Source: an uncultured Lachnospiraceae bacterium (GTDB taxonomy: Bacteria > Bacillota > Clostridia > Lachnospirales > Lachnospiraceae). From it: a DNA stretch of 64,000 bases. The translations under genes were made by a program, and so were the position numbers. The notes under the pieces are model-generated. The model had not been told where the DNA came from. It ran no database searches and worked only from the letters and a program-made list of their open reading frames with translations. The stretch spans positions 84,278 through 148,277 of the forward strand of contig CAKRYR010000006.1 in the NCBI GenBank assembly GCA_934432595.1. Reading direction: 5' to 3'. Below, piece by piece: positions 1 to 9,271 of this stretch (its first letter is position 1; each line of letters opens with the position of its first letter).

Positions 1-1428
1 GAAAATACAAAATTAAATGCTATTGAGGAAGCATATAAATTTGTTAATAGTAAATTTACAGAAGAATATGTAGAAGCTATTAATGATAATACAGTTTCAG
101 ATGAAGAAATGGATGATGTACTTACTCAGATAGAAAGAACTTCATCTGTAGGAAGTTTAAGCGTATATATTTATAAAAAATATGAGGTTGGTGGAGAAGA
201 TTTTTATCAATTATATTATCCTACCAATAATTCGCAACGTGAAATTAATAATTTCAAAATGAAAATAAAAAATTTCGTAGAGAACCAAGATAATATTGAT
301 ACAAATATATTAAAAAAATCTGATAAATATATGATTTATAAGATATTTGATAACAGGTTAAAGTTTAAAAATCTTGAATTAGTTGGACAACTTGATTCAG
401 GTGTTTATATTATTATGAATACAAATTTTGAAAGTGTTAGAGAGAGTGCTAACATTTCAAATAGGTTTTTGGCATACATTGGAATAATAATAGCTATTGT
501 CGCAAGTATTATTATGTATTTTATTAGTAATAATATTACTAAACCAATATTGGAATTATCAGATATAGCAAAGAAAATGGCTAATCTTGAATTTGATGTT
601 AAGTATAAGGTTGATACAGATGATGAGATAGGAGTCCTTGGAAGTAGTATTAATTCATTATCAACAAAACTTGAAAAAACTATTTCAGAGCTTAAGAATG
701 CAAATAATGAGTTACTTAATGATTTAGAGCAAAAGGAAAAGATAGATCATATGAGAAAAGAATTTTTATCTAATGTCTCACATGAGTTAAAAACTCCAAT
801 AGCATTGATACAGGGGTATGCTGAAGGATTAAATGAAAATATAAATGATGATGTAGAATCTAGACAGTTTTATTGTGACGTAATAATTGATGAAGCTAAA
901 AAAATGAATAATATGGTTAAAAAATTACTTGATTTAAATCATATTGAATTTGGTGATTCACCAATGGAAATTACGCGTTTTGACATAGTAACACTTATAA
1001 AAGGTATTATATCAGCCACAGATATTTTGTTCCAACAAAAAGATGTAAATATAGAGTTTTGTAATAATAACAAGGTATTTGTATGGGCAGATCAATATAT
1101 GATAGAAGAAGTACTCATTAATTATATAAGTAATGCTTTAAATCATGTAGATGATAGGAGAGTTGTAAGGGTTAGTGTTGAAAAGAAAGATGATATTGTT
1201 CGTATTAGTGTTTTTAATACAGGTAAATGTATTCCAGAAGATGATATAGATAAAATTTGGGATAAGTTTTATAAGGTAGATAAGGCAAGAACACGAGAAT
1301 ATGGAGGAAGTGGAGTCGGTTTATCAATAGTTAAAGCCATTATAGAAAACCATCATAGACAATGTGGAGTAATAAATAGAGAAGATGGTGTAGAATTTTG
1401 GTTTGAATTAGATGGAAATAAAGAATAA
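1..1428 (+). CDS. Membrane sensor histidine kinase, 5' end cut by the window
   Basis: The reading frame is open from base 1, so the N-terminus lies outside the window; an ATG at 109 is internal. Seen: an extracellular segment, one membrane helix (bases about 469-534), a HAMP linker starting at the ITKP motif, a coiled coil, and a HisKA H-box with the phospho-accepting His in SNVSHELKTP (codon at 781). The HATPase has its N-box (LINYISNALNH) and a G-box (GGSGVGLSIVKAI). Known of the family: such kinases autophosphorylate and pass the phosphate to a response regulator, usually encoded just upstream, which here would be off the window. The signal sensed is unknown. The gene ends without an obvious strong terminator and is followed by a separate promoter. 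Confidence 0.93.
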   Translation, partial: ENTKLNAIEEAYKFVNSKFTEEYVEAINDNTVSDEEMDDVLTQIERTSSVGSLSVYIYKKYEVGGEDFYQLYYPTNNSQREINNFKMKIKNFVENQDNIDTNILKKSDKYMIYKIFDNRLKFKNLELVGQLDSGVYIIMNTNFESVRESANISNRFLAYIGIIIAIVASIIMYFISNNITKPILELSDIAKKMANLEFDVKYKVDTDDEIGVLGSSINSLSTKLEKTISELKNANNELLNDLEQKEKIDHMRKEFLSNVSHELKTPIALIQGYAEGLNENINDDVESRQFYCDVIIDEAKKMNNMVKKLLDLNHIEFGDSPMEITRFDIVTLIKGIISATDILFQQKDVNIEFCNNNKVFVWADQYMIEEVLINYISNALNHVDDRRVVRVSVEKKDDIVRISVFNTGKCIPEDDIDKIWDKFYKVDKARTREYGGSGVGLSIVKAIIENHHRQCGVINREDGVEFWFELDGNKE

Positions 1429-1454
1429 ATACAAGAGATATTGATAATTTACTA

Positions 1455-1483
1455 TTGATAAAAATGTAAAAAAATGGTAAAAT
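1455..1483 (+). promoter_or_regulatory. Sigma-A type promoter for the lipoprotein gene
   Basis: TTGATA (1455-1460), a 17-nt spacer and TAAAAT (1478-1483) precede the lipoprotein start by about 36 nt. Sequence match only. Confidence 0.55.
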
Positions 1484-1518
1484 TCAATATATATATACTA
1501 TGATGAGGGGTTGAGATT

Positions 1519-2280
1519 ATGAGGGAAAAATTAAATTTTCTTGTTTTAATAGGATTATGTATGATAATTTTTACCGCTTGTGGTAAAGAATCTAAATTTA
1601 ATGAAAAACAGAAGAAAATACTTGCTGATTACATAGCACAGACTGTTATAGAACATAGTGAAGGTTATGAAACTAAATTAGTAGATGTATCAAAAAGTCC
1701 ATTTCTATTAAATGAAGGGGAAGATGATAATATTTTTTCGCTTGTTGATAATAAGGTATCAGATAGTGCTGATGATGAAGATAGCTCTGTTATAAAAACA
1801 GGTGATAGTGGTACTTTAAATGGAAATTCGGATAAAGATTTTGAGGATACTGATGATAATAGGGAGAATGTTTCAAAATTGCAAATAGCAACTATTCTTG
1901 GCTTTAAAGATGGGGTAGAAGCATATGTTAGTAATAAGAAGATACTAGAGGAATATGCTTCTGATTCGTATGTAATTTATGCTGAAAAAAACGAGAAATT
2001 AGTTGAAGTTAATTTTAAAATAATGAATAAAACAGATTCTAATATAAAGGTGGAAACTTCAAACAATAATGTAAAATACAAATTAAAAGTTGGAGGAGAA
2101 ATATATTATCCTTTGTTAACTGCTATAGATAATGATTTAATGTATTTTGAAAAAAATATTAATGCTAAGAAAGCAAGTAGTGCAGTGTTACTGTTTGGTG
2201 TTAAAAATGAACATATTAAAGATAAATTTGTATTAGAAATAGAAAATAGTGATGAATTAGCTTCAATTTCATTAGATTAA
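1519..2280 (+). CDS. Predicted lipoprotein of unknown function
   Basis: 253 residues. The N-terminus is a lipoprotein signal: hydrophobic stretch LVLIGLCMIIFTAC, with the lipobox cysteine followed by Gly (TAC-G, Cys at residue 20), so the mature protein should be lipid-anchored on the outer face of the membrane. An acidic Asp/Ser-rich low-complexity linker follows at about residues 75-115. The C-terminal half (about 120-250) has alternating beta-type sequence resembling the Ig-like extracellular domains of DUF5067-type lipoproteins, though I cannot assign a family firmly. Start chosen for the GAGGGG ribosome site 9 nt upstream. It lies between the histidine kinase and a PH-domain protein; a sensory partnership is possible but not shown. 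Confidence 0.8.
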   Translation: MREKLNFLVLIGLCMIIFTACGKESKFNEKQKKILADYIAQTVIEHSEGYETKLVDVSKSPFLLNEGEDDNIFSLVDNKVSDSADDEDSSVIKTGDSGTLNGNSDKDFEDTDDNRENVSKLQIATILGFKDGVEAYVSNKKILEEYASDSYVIYAEKNEKLVEVNFKIMNKTDSNIKVETSNNNVKYKLKVGGEIYYPLLTAIDNDLMYFEKNINAKKASSAVLLFGVKNEHIKDKFVLEIENSDELASISLD

Positions 2281-2310
2281 TATTTGATTAATAAATAAAG
2301 GAGTAAAATT

Positions 2311-2682
2311 ATGAAATTCATAGAGAAAAAGAGATTATTATTTTTGGGATTACCATGGACATTTACTAAATATATTGTTAACGAAGAAAATATCACAATT
2401 AAAAAGGGTTTATTTACTTTAGTTGAGGACGATACATATATGTATAAAGTTCAAGATGTTAAAATGGTGAGAAGTTTATTAGAAAGAATATTTGGGCTAA
2501 GTACCATAATATGTTATACAGGAGATGTTACAGACCCTGAATTAAGGTTAATTCATGTAAAGAATGGAGCAGAAATTAAGAAATTTATTAATGAAGCATC
2601 AGAAAGTGAAAGACGTAAGAAGAGAACATTACATACAATGAACATTGATGGAAGCGTCGGAGACTACGATGATATTGATTAA
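2311..2682 (+). CDS. Small bacterial PH-domain protein
   Basis: 123 residues. The pattern FTKYIVNEENITIKKGLF..DDTYMYKVQDVKMVRSLLERIFG followed by a beta-rich stretch matches the bacterial PH domain (bPH_2, YdbS/YdbT-like). No membrane helix is evident and the C-terminus is basic then acidic. Bacterial PH proteins of this kind bind membranes or other proteins; the exact role here is unknown. A good AAGGAG site lies 7-8 nt before the ATG, and the gene follows the lipoprotein by 30 nt, probably in the same transcript. Confidence 0.72.
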   Translation: MKFIEKKRLLFLGLPWTFTKYIVNEENITIKKGLFTLVEDDTYMYKVQDVKMVRSLLERIFGLSTIICYTGDVTDPELRLIHVKNGAEIKKFINEASESERRKKRTLHTMNIDGSVGDYDDID

Positions 2683-2757
2683 TTAGATTAGAAATATTTT
2701 TACAAGTTATAATGAAAAAAATATTAAATAATATCATATAACCGGGGAGGAATACAT

Positions 2758-3657
2758 ATGGTTAACAATTCAAATGTAGAAGATTCATCAAATAATGAAT
2801 TCGAGTTATTGGAATTTAAAGTAGGTAACAATTGTTATGGTATGAATGTTTCAAAAATTAAAGAAATATTAACTTATAAACAACCTACGCCTGTACCAAA
2901 TGCACATCCTTATATTGAAGGTATTTTTATGCCAAGAAATATGATAATAACAAGCATAGACTTATCTAAAGCATTGAAAGCTAGACCTATTGAAAATAAT
3001 GGGAAAGATATGTCAATAATTACTAATTTTAATAATATAACTGTATCTTTCCATGTTCAAGAAGTTGTTGGAATTCATAGAGTTTTATGGAAAGATATTA
3101 GTAGACCAGACCAAACAATTGATGAAAAATCTTTAGCTACAGGTATAGTCAAGATTCAAGATAGGTTGATAATTATTATTGATTTGGAAAGAATTATTTC
3201 TGAAGTAAATAATGAATTAGGACTTAAAATATCAGGAATGGATAAGATTAAAAGTGATAAAGTATATAATCAAAAAATTCTTATGGTTGAAGATTCTGTA
3301 TTATTATCAAAAGAAATCAATGATTGCTTAAACATTGCAGGGTATAAAAATGTTATTCAGGCCCAAAATGGTCAGATAGCTTGGGATATTCTCCAGGAAT
3401 ATAAAGAACAGGGAAAAGCAGATGAGCTTAGCTGTATAATTACTGATATTGAAATGCCAGTTATGGATGGTAGATATTTGACTAAGCTAATTAAAGAAGA
3501 TGATGAGTATGAAAATATTCCAGTAGTTGTATTCTCGTCTTTGGTATATAATAATGGAGAATATAATGGAACAGTTGTAGGGGCTGATGCAGAGTTAGGG
3601 AAACCAGACGTGGTTAAATTAGTTACTACTGTTAATCATATGTTGAAAAATGATTAA
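2758..3657 (+). CDS. cheV: Chemotaxis coupling/response-regulator protein CheV
   Basis: 299 residues, the usual CheV size. Residues about 14-150 form a CheW-like coupling domain (FELLEFKVGNNCYGMNVSKIKEIL). Residues about 173-299 form a receiver domain with the acidic pair E178/D179 and the phospho-acceptor Asp at 230 (CIITDIEMPVMDG). CheV couples chemoreceptors to the CheA kinase and adjusts signalling through receiver phosphorylation, in the cytoplasm at receptor arrays. A strong GGGGAGG site precedes the ATG. No other che genes adjoin, but a chemoreceptor is encoded at 53914, which supports a motile host. Confidence 0.95.
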   Translation: MVNNSNVEDSSNNEFELLEFKVGNNCYGMNVSKIKEILTYKQPTPVPNAHPYIEGIFMPRNMIITSIDLSKALKARPIENNGKDMSIITNFNNITVSFHVQEVVGIHRVLWKDISRPDQTIDEKSLATGIVKIQDRLIIIIDLERIISEVNNELGLKISGMDKIKSDKVYNQKILMVEDSVLLSKEINDCLNIAGYKNVIQAQNGQIAWDILQEYKEQGKADELSCIITDIEMPVMDGRYLTKLIKEDDEYENIPVVVFSSLVYNNGEYNGTVVGADAELGKPDVVKLVTTVNHMLKND

Positions 3658-3670
3658 AAAGATTAAGGTA

Positions 3671-3699
3671 TTGCAATTTGGAAAAAAATGGAGTATTAT
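3671..3699 (+). promoter_or_regulatory. Promoter for the DUF6465-type gene
   Basis: TTGCAA (3671-3676), 17 nt, TATTAT (3694-3699); 56 nt upstream of the start codon. Sequence match only. Confidence 0.5.
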
Positions 3700-3754
3700 A
3701 TACAGTAAATACGAAGTAAAAAGAATAATATGATCAATATATGGAGGATTTTGT

Positions 3755-4309
3755 ATGGCAACTACAAAGAAAGTTACAAAAGCAGCAGCTAAGACTGCAG
3801 CAAAAAAATCAGAAGTTGTAGTTAACACTACTACAAAAAAAACTACTGCAAAGAGTACTGCAACAGCAACAATTACACCAACAACGGCTAAGAAAGTTAG
3901 TGTAGTAGATGAGGCAGCAAAGAAGACTGTAATAGTTAAAAAAGAAGCTCCTCAAAAAGTTGAGATAAAGAGTGCGGATGCTGAAGTTAAGAAAACTGCA
4001 ACTAAGAAAGCAACAACAACTAAGAAAGCAACAACTGCTAAGAAGACAACAACGACTAAGAAGACTACAACTGCTAAGAAAGCAGCTCCAGAGAAGAAGG
4101 ATCCTGAGATGGATGTAACACTACATATTCAATATGCAGGAAAGAGTATAAAGGAAAGTAGTATTATGGACAGAGTAATTGAGAATTATGTAGCTTCTGG
4201 TCATACAAGAGCTTCAATTAAAACAATTGAAACTTATGTTAAGATTGAAGATAATACAGCATATTATGTTGTAAACTCTACAATAAGAGGTCATGTTGTA
4301 TTAAACTAA
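3755..4309 (+). CDS. Lys/Ala/Thr-rich protein with C-terminal DUF6465-like domain
   Basis: 184 residues in two parts. Residues 1 to about 120 are almost only Lys, Thr, Ala, Val and Glu, with KKATT/KKTTT-type repeats reminiscent of bacterial histone H1-like tails; the DNA at about 3990-4090 is correspondingly repetitive. Residues about 122-184 form a compact domain (MDVTLHIQYAGKSIKESSIM...) that resembles DUF6465 of Clostridia. The charge suggests binding to nucleic acid or another polyanion, but no function is established that I can cite. It has its own promoter, a GGAGG site and a strong downstream terminator, so it is an independent and possibly abundant product. Confidence 0.8.
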   Translation: MATTKKVTKAAAKTAAKKSEVVVNTTTKKTTAKSTATATITPTTAKKVSVVDEAAKKTVIVKKEAPQKVEIKSADAEVKKTATKKATTTKKATTAKKTTTTKKTTTAKKAAPEKKDPEMDVTLHIQYAGKSIKESSIMDRVIENYVASGHTRASIKTIETYVKIEDNTAYYVVNSTIRGHVVLN

Positions 4310-4335
4310 TTACATAGCGAAAATTAATCGATAAT

Positions 4336-4380
4336 AAAAGAGTACTTAGTATAGTTTTTCTATCTTAGGTACTCTTTTTA
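4336..4380 (+). terminator. Rho-independent terminator
   Basis: AAAAGAGTAC near 4336 pairs with GTACTCTTTT at 4369-4378, with further imperfect pairing inside and a T-rich 3' arm. It closes the DUF6465-type gene. Confidence 0.8.
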
Positions 4381-4399
4381 TATAGTATTGGAGGTCAAT

Positions 4400-5374
4400 A
4401 TGAAAAAAGTATTAGTTACAGGATCAGCAGGTTTTATAGGTTATCATCTAATTAAAAGATTGATAAATATGGATTGTGATATATTAGGTATTGATAATTT
4501 AAATGAGTATTATTCAGTAAAATTAAAAGAAGATAGGCTATTAGATATAGGAGATAAATTTAATTTTAGTTTTAAAAAAGCAAATATAGAAGATATGGAA
4601 CAAATGGAAAATATATTTAATACATTTATGCCGGATGTTGTCATTAATTTAGCAGCTCAGGCAGGAGTAAGATATAGTATAGAAAATCCAAGGGCATATA
4701 TTAATTCAAATGTTATAGGATTCTTTAATATATTGGAATGTTGTAGAAATTATCCTGTGGAACATTTAATATTTGCATCTTCAAGCTCTGTGTATGGAGC
4801 AAATAAAAAAGTACCATATTCAACAGATGACAAAGTTGATAATCCAGTTAGTTTATATGCTGCAACAAAAAAAGCGGATGAATTATTGGCATATTCATAT
4901 AGTAAATTATATGGAATAAAATCGACAGGTTTAAGATTTTTTACCGTTTATGGTCCATTTGGTAGACCAGATATGGCTTATTATTCATTTACTCAAAAGA
5001 TAATGAATGACGAGGCAATAAAGGTGTATAACAATGGTGACATGTATAGAGATTTTACATATATAGATGATATAGTAGAAGGAATTATAAGACTTATAGA
5101 CAAAGTTCCAGATGTAGATGAGAATAATGCTTATTATAAGATATATAATATAGGTAATAACAAACCTGTGAAACTAATGGAGTTTATATCTATACTAGAA
5201 GAATGTCTTGGAAAAAAAGCAAAAAAAGAATATTTACCAATGCAGCAAGGAGATGTATATCAAACTTATGCAAATATAGATGATTTAGTTTCTGATGTTG
5301 GCTTTTCTCCAAATACTGATTTAAAAACTGGATTAAATAAGTTTGTAGAATGGTACAAGGATTATTATAAATAG
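4400..5374 (+). CDS. NAD-dependent epimerase, UDP-glucuronate 4-epimerase type
   Basis: Extended SDR fold. The Rossmann glycine motif GSAGFIGYHL is at the N-terminus and the catalytic YxxxK is in SLYAATKKADE. The segment TVYGPFGRPDMA is the signature of the CapI/UDP-glucuronate 4-epimerase branch. Expected reaction: UDP-glucuronate to UDP-galacturonate in the cytoplasm, supplying sugar for surface polysaccharide. The ATG at 4400 is chosen because GGAGG lies 5 nt before it; the upstream TTG at 4388 falls inside that site. The gene stands alone, about 22 kb from the polysaccharide locus that might use its product. A UDP-glucose 4-epimerase activity cannot be excluded. Confidence 0.88.
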   Translation: MKKVLVTGSAGFIGYHLIKRLINMDCDILGIDNLNEYYSVKLKEDRLLDIGDKFNFSFKKANIEDMEQMENIFNTFMPDVVINLAAQAGVRYSIENPRAYINSNVIGFFNILECCRNYPVEHLIFASSSSVYGANKKVPYSTDDKVDNPVSLYAATKKADELLAYSYSKLYGIKSTGLRFFTVYGPFGRPDMAYYSFTQKIMNDEAIKVYNNGDMYRDFTYIDDIVEGIIRLIDKVPDVDENNAYYKIYNIGNNKPVKLMEFISILEECLGKKAKKEYLPMQQGDVYQTYANIDDLVSDVGFSPNTDLKTGLNKFVEWYKDYYK

Positions 5375-5512
5375 TATATTTACAATTTACGATTTTTATT
5401 GTAAACTAAGTTATGTTAAAGTTATACAAGGCATACTTTGCTCAACAGAAATATAAAGTAAGCTAAGTTGACTTTTGAATAGTATTATAACACTTTGGAA
5501 TAGAGGGTATAT

Positions 5513-6220
5513 ATGAAATTTAGAGTAAGAGTAGCTATCATAATAATTAGTATTGTTACTATGTTTTGCGGCTTATTATTATTTTCAGTATCAGTGCAAG
5601 ATAGGATGCTATTAGCTAGTAAGTTACCTTTGGAAAAGAATAAGTACAAAGAAGTAAATGAGTTGATTAATAAATATATTAATGCCAAGAGAGATGAAGA
5701 TTTTGATGAGTTAGCAGAGTGCGTTAATGATATAAATAATTATGATAAAGAGAGCATTAAAGAAGAAAATAAGATAATTAAGGATATTAGAAATGTAACT
5801 TGTTATACAATAGATGGCTATTATGATAATACATATATAGTATATATTTATAGGGAAGATGTATGGGATAAAATAGATGTAGTTTTGCCTTCTATGACAC
5901 AAGTATATGTTTGTGAATATAAAGGAAAATTGTGTGTCTATTCAAAAGATATTGACAGTGCAAAAATGAATAATATAAGAAAATATATTGATTTAACATT
6001 AGAAAAGAATCCATATGTTATTGAGAAAAAAAATGAAATTAATGACCAAATTGAAGAAGTCAGAAAGTCAAATAAGGAATATGATGAGTTATGTAAAGAG
6101 GTAGAGAAGAAACGTAAAATAGAGTCTGGTGAGGCAACACCTGAACCAACAGAAGAACCAACAGTAGCCCCTACACCTGTTCCAGAGGCATCATTAGATC
6201 CAAATAAAGCAGTTGGTTAA
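5513..6220 (+). CDS. Membrane-anchored extracytoplasmic protein, unknown function
   Basis: 235 residues. One N-terminal membrane helix (about residues 7-28, VAIIIISIVTMFCGLLLFSV) after a short basic N-terminus puts the rest outside. The body is charged and mostly helical (about 40-205), resembling NTF2-like lipoprotein/anchor folds only loosely. The C-terminus is a Pro/Thr/Glu linker (EPTEEPTVAPTPVPEA) that ends abruptly. No lipobox, sortase motif or enzymatic motif is visible. AGAGGG precedes the ATG. A terminator follows directly. Confidence 0.72.
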   Translation: MKFRVRVAIIIISIVTMFCGLLLFSVSVQDRMLLASKLPLEKNKYKEVNELINKYINAKRDEDFDELAECVNDINNYDKESIKEENKIIKDIRNVTCYTIDGYYDNTYIVYIYREDVWDKIDVVLPSMTQVYVCEYKGKLCVYSKDIDSAKMNNIRKYIDLTLEKNPYVIEKKNEINDQIEEVRKSNKEYDELCKEVEKKRKIESGEATPEPTEEPTVAPTPVPEASLDPNKAVG

Positions 6221-6239
6221 AATAAAATGATATTAAAGG

Positions 6240-6272
6240 AATGATAGGAGGTTTATGCTTCCTATCATTTTA
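6240..6272 (+). terminator. Rho-independent terminator
   Basis: AATGATAGGAG (6240-6250) pairs with CTTCCTATCATT (6258-6269) around a 7-nt loop, followed by TTTA. Confidence 0.75.
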
Positions 6273-6311
6273 TGATTAGAGGATAGAATTGAGCGGAAAT
6301 GGAGAATAGAG

Positions 6312-7031
6312 TTGAGAAAAGATAATATAGATATTAATGAAGAAATTAGGTTAAATAAGTTTATGAGTGATGCGGGTTTTTGTTCAAGAAGAGAAGCTGA
6401 TAGACTAATAGAAAAGGGTGAAGTATATGTAGATGGTTTTAAGGCTGTCGTTGGGCAAAAAGTAAAACAAACTCAATTGATAGAATGTAAGGGTAGGAAA
6501 ATAGGAAGAGAAGAAGAATTAATCTTATTAGCATTTAATAAACCAAGGGGAATTATTTGTTCAACAGTAGATAAAGAGGGAGATAATATAGTTGATTTTA
6601 TTAACTTTGGCAAGAGAATATATCCCATTGGCCGATTAGATAAGGAATCGGAAGGTCTTATTTTATTGACTAATGATGGAGGTATTTCGGATAAGATATT
6701 ACGTTCAAGGAATAATCATGAAAAAGAGTATATTGTTACAGTTAATAAGAATATAAATGAAGAATTTATAAAAGGAATGGCTAAAGGAGTACCTATACTA
6801 GATGTTATTACAAAAAAGTGTGTGGTTAAAAAAATAGATAATAGAACTTTTAGAATAATTCTTACACAGGGGTTAAATAGGCAGATTAGAAGAATGTGTG
6901 AATACTTTGGATACAAAGTAATTAAGTTGAAAAGAATAAGAATATGTAATATAGAATTAGGAGATTTACCAGTTGGTAAGTATAGGAATATATCTAAGTT
7001 AGAATTAAAAACATTAAAAGAATTATTATAA
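6312..7031 (+). CDS. rluF: 23S rRNA pseudouridine synthase, RluF type
   Basis: 239 residues. An N-terminal S4 RNA-binding domain (RLNKFMSDAGFCSRREADRLI) is followed by the RsuA-family catalytic core with the Asp-bearing motif GRLDKESEGLILLTNDG. The C-terminal stretch LTQGLNRQIRRMCEYFGYKV is nearly diagnostic for RluF, which converts a specific uridine in 23S rRNA to pseudouridine. The start is TTG, set by GGAG 7 nt upstream; no in-frame ATG lies before the S4 domain except well inside it. It is followed by ligA 18 nt downstream, probably co-transcribed. Confidence 0.88.
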   Translation: MRKDNIDINEEIRLNKFMSDAGFCSRREADRLIEKGEVYVDGFKAVVGQKVKQTQLIECKGRKIGREEELILLAFNKPRGIICSTVDKEGDNIVDFINFGKRIYPIGRLDKESEGLILLTNDGGISDKILRSRNNHEKEYIVTVNKNINEEFIKGMAKGVPILDVITKKCVVKKIDNRTFRIILTQGLNRQIRRMCEYFGYKVIKLKRIRICNIELGDLPVGKYRNISKLELKTLKELL

Positions 7032-7049
7032 TTCAGAATGGAGTCATAT

Positions 7050-9044
7050 ATGATAAATGAAAAATATAAAGAATTAGTGGAAAAAATACAATATCATAAT
7101 AATAGATATTATAATATGGATGAGCCAGAGATAAGTGATTATGAATATGATATGCTTATGCAAGAACTAAAGAAGCTGGAGAAAGAACATCCTGAGTTAG
7201 TAACAAAGGATTCACCAACTATGAAAGTTGGTGGAGAAGCTAAAAGAACAGCTGGTGTCTTGGTTAAACATAGGGTACCTATGCTTTCATTGCAAGATGT
7301 ATTTAGCAAAGAAGAAGTATATGATTTTGTTAATAATACTATAGAAGAATTAGGTGACGATACAGAGTTTGTAGTTGAAACAAAAATAGATGGTTTGTCT
7401 ATGGCTATTAGATATGAAAACGGCGATTTGACAACTGCAATTACTAGAGGAGATGGTATAAATCAAGGTGAGGATGTTACACAAAATGCATTAGTTATAA
7501 AAGATGTAAAGAAGAAATTGAAAAAGCCTATTGAATATCTTGAGATTCGTGGTGAAGTATATATGACCAATAAAGCTTTTGACGAGGTTAATGAAAAACA
7601 AGAATTATTAGGTGAGAAATTATTTGCAAATCCTAGAAACTGTGCTGCAGGTACATTAAGACAATTAGATAGTAAGATTACAAAAGAGAGAAACTTATCT
7701 ATGTTTATTTTTAATATACAAGATGCAAAAGGAAGAGAATTTGCAACACATATTGAAGGATATGAATTTTTAAAAGAAAATGGAATAAAAGTAATAGAAG
7801 ATTATAAGCTTTGCAAAACAGCGGATGAAGTTTGGGAAGCAATACAGGTAATTGGGGAGAAAAGAGAAACTTTAGCTTATGATATAGATGGTGCTGTCGT
7901 AAAGTTAAATAGAATAGCAGATAGAAAGAAAATGGGTGAGAATACAAAAACTCCAAAGTGGGCAATAGCATATAAATATCCACCAGAAGAGAAAGAAACT
8001 GTTCTAAGGGATATAGAACTTAGTGTTGGTAGAACAGGAAGAATTACACCAACAGCTATATTTGATACTATAAGATTATGTGGCACTAATGTATCTAGAG
8101 CCACTCTTCATAATCAAGACTATATAGATGATTTGGATGTATGCATTGGAGACACGATTGTTGTATATAAATCTGGTGAAATCATTCCTAAGGTTAAGGA
8201 AGTTGTTAAAGATAAAAGACCTCAAGGAGCTACAAGATTCATAATAGGTGACACATGTCCTGTGTGTGGAGCAAAGGCTATTAAGGATGATAAGGCAGAT
8301 ATTCGTTGCACAGGAGCAAATTGTAAGGCACAATTAGAGCGGCATATAATAAATTTTGTTGGTAGAGATGCAATGGATATAAAGGGATTTGGAGAAAGAT
8401 ATATAATTGATTTAATACAAGAAGGATATATAAATGATATATCAGATATATATACTTTAAAAATGCATCGTGATGAATTAATAGAAAAAGGAATTATAGG
8501 TAAAGAAAAAAATACAGATAAATTACTTGATATGATTGAAAAATCAAAAGAAAATGAACCTAGGCAGTTACTTACTGGATTAGGAATTCCGAATGTAGGA
8601 AAGGCTGCAGCTAAGGAGATTATGAATAATTATAAATCAATAGAGGATTTAGCTAAGGCAACAGCAGATGAACTTGTAAATATAAATGATATAGGATTAA
8701 TTACAGCAGAAGGTATAGAAAATTATTTTTCAAATGAAAATAATAAAGTTATTATAGAAAAATTGATAAAAGAAGGTGTTAATACAAAGGTAAGTGAAAA
8801 GGAACAAGTAGGAGACCAGAGATTTGAGGGACAAATATTTGTGGTTACTGGTACTTTGCCAACATTAGGACGTAAGGAAGCCACAGAATTAATTGAGAAT
8901 TATGGTGGAAAAGTATCTTCAAGTGTTAGTAAAAAGACTAATTATGTTTTAGCAGGAGAAGCTGCAGGTAGTAAGTTGACAAAGGCTAATGAATTAGGTA
9001 TTAGAGTAATTACTGAAGAAGAACTTATGGGAATGATAAAGTAA
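7050..9044 (+). CDS. ligA: NAD-dependent DNA ligase LigA
   Basis: 664 residues, full length for the family. Domains in order: Ia and adenylation domain with the AMP-accepting Lys112 in TKIDG; OB fold; a four-Cys zinc finger (CPVCG...CTGANC); helix-hairpin-helix repeats (GIPNVGKAAAKEIM, NINDIGLITAEGI); C-terminal BRCT domain (FEGQIFVVTGTLP). It seals nicks during replication and repair using NAD. The ATG at 7050 follows GGAG by 6 nt; an ATG at 7038 overlaps that site and is unlikely to be used. Confidence 0.97.
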   Translation: MINEKYKELVEKIQYHNNRYYNMDEPEISDYEYDMLMQELKKLEKEHPELVTKDSPTMKVGGEAKRTAGVLVKHRVPMLSLQDVFSKEEVYDFVNNTIEELGDDTEFVVETKIDGLSMAIRYENGDLTTAITRGDGINQGEDVTQNALVIKDVKKKLKKPIEYLEIRGEVYMTNKAFDEVNEKQELLGEKLFANPRNCAAGTLRQLDSKITKERNLSMFIFNIQDAKGREFATHIEGYEFLKENGIKVIEDYKLCKTADEVWEAIQVIGEKRETLAYDIDGAVVKLNRIADRKKMGENTKTPKWAIAYKYPPEEKETVLRDIELSVGRTGRITPTAIFDTIRLCGTNVSRATLHNQDYIDDLDVCIGDTIVVYKSGEIIPKVKEVVKDKRPQGATRFIIGDTCPVCGAKAIKDDKADIRCTGANCKAQLERHIINFVGRDAMDIKGFGERYIIDLIQEGYINDISDIYTLKMHRDELIEKGIIGKEKNTDKLLDMIEKSKENEPRQLLTGLGIPNVGKAAAKEIMNNYKSIEDLAKATADELVNINDIGLITAEGIENYFSNENNKVIIEKLIKEGVNTKVSEKEQVGDQRFEGQIFVVTGTLPTLGRKEATELIENYGGKVSSSVSKKTNYVLAGEAAGSKLTKANELGIRVITEEELMGMIK

Positions 9045-9090
9045 AAAAATTAACTATTCAGAGCCCATCTTGACTTCACTTTAAATAATT

Positions 9091-9121
9091 GTAACTATTC
9101 AGCCAATGCCTGAATAGTTAC
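9091..9121. repeat. Palindromic intergenic repeat, copy 1
   Basis: Perfect 12-bp arms GTAACTATTCAG and CTGAATAGTTAC around a 7-nt centre. A lone half copy (TAACTATTCAG) sits just upstream at 9051-9061. Related palindromes occur at 9186, 49894, 59051 and 62384. Confidence 0.8.
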
Positions 9122-9151
9122 GAATAATTATAAAATAGTAAATAAAGCATA

Positions 9152-9180
9152 TTGTATTGCCAAGTATTTACATATATAAT
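9152..9180 (+). promoter_or_regulatory. Promoter for the subtilase gene
   Basis: TTGTAT (9152-9157), 17 nt, TATAAT (9175-9180). The next palindrome starts 6 nt after the -10 box, so it would lie at the transcript's 5' end. Confidence 0.5.
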
Positions 9181-9185
9181 AAAGA

Positions 9186-9226
9186 TATATGTAACAGTCA
9201 GGCCATTGGCTAAACTGTTACATATA
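9186..9226. repeat. Palindromic intergenic repeat, copy 2
   Basis: Arms TATATGTAACAGT (9186-9198) and ACTGTTACATATA (9214-9226) are perfect complements; the centre holds a smaller GCCATTGGC palindrome. It lies between the promoter and the subtilase start. Confidence 0.75.
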
Positions 9227-9271
9227 CTTGGATTGTTATGGGGGAAATCATGTTTAGAGAGGGAATGAGAC

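Noticed and set aside
4388..4399. TTG and similar upstream starts (also 7038, 19273, 36274, 46813, 59243)
   Set aside because: In each case the upstream start overlaps a strong GGAGG-type ribosome site that is correctly spaced for the next in-frame start.
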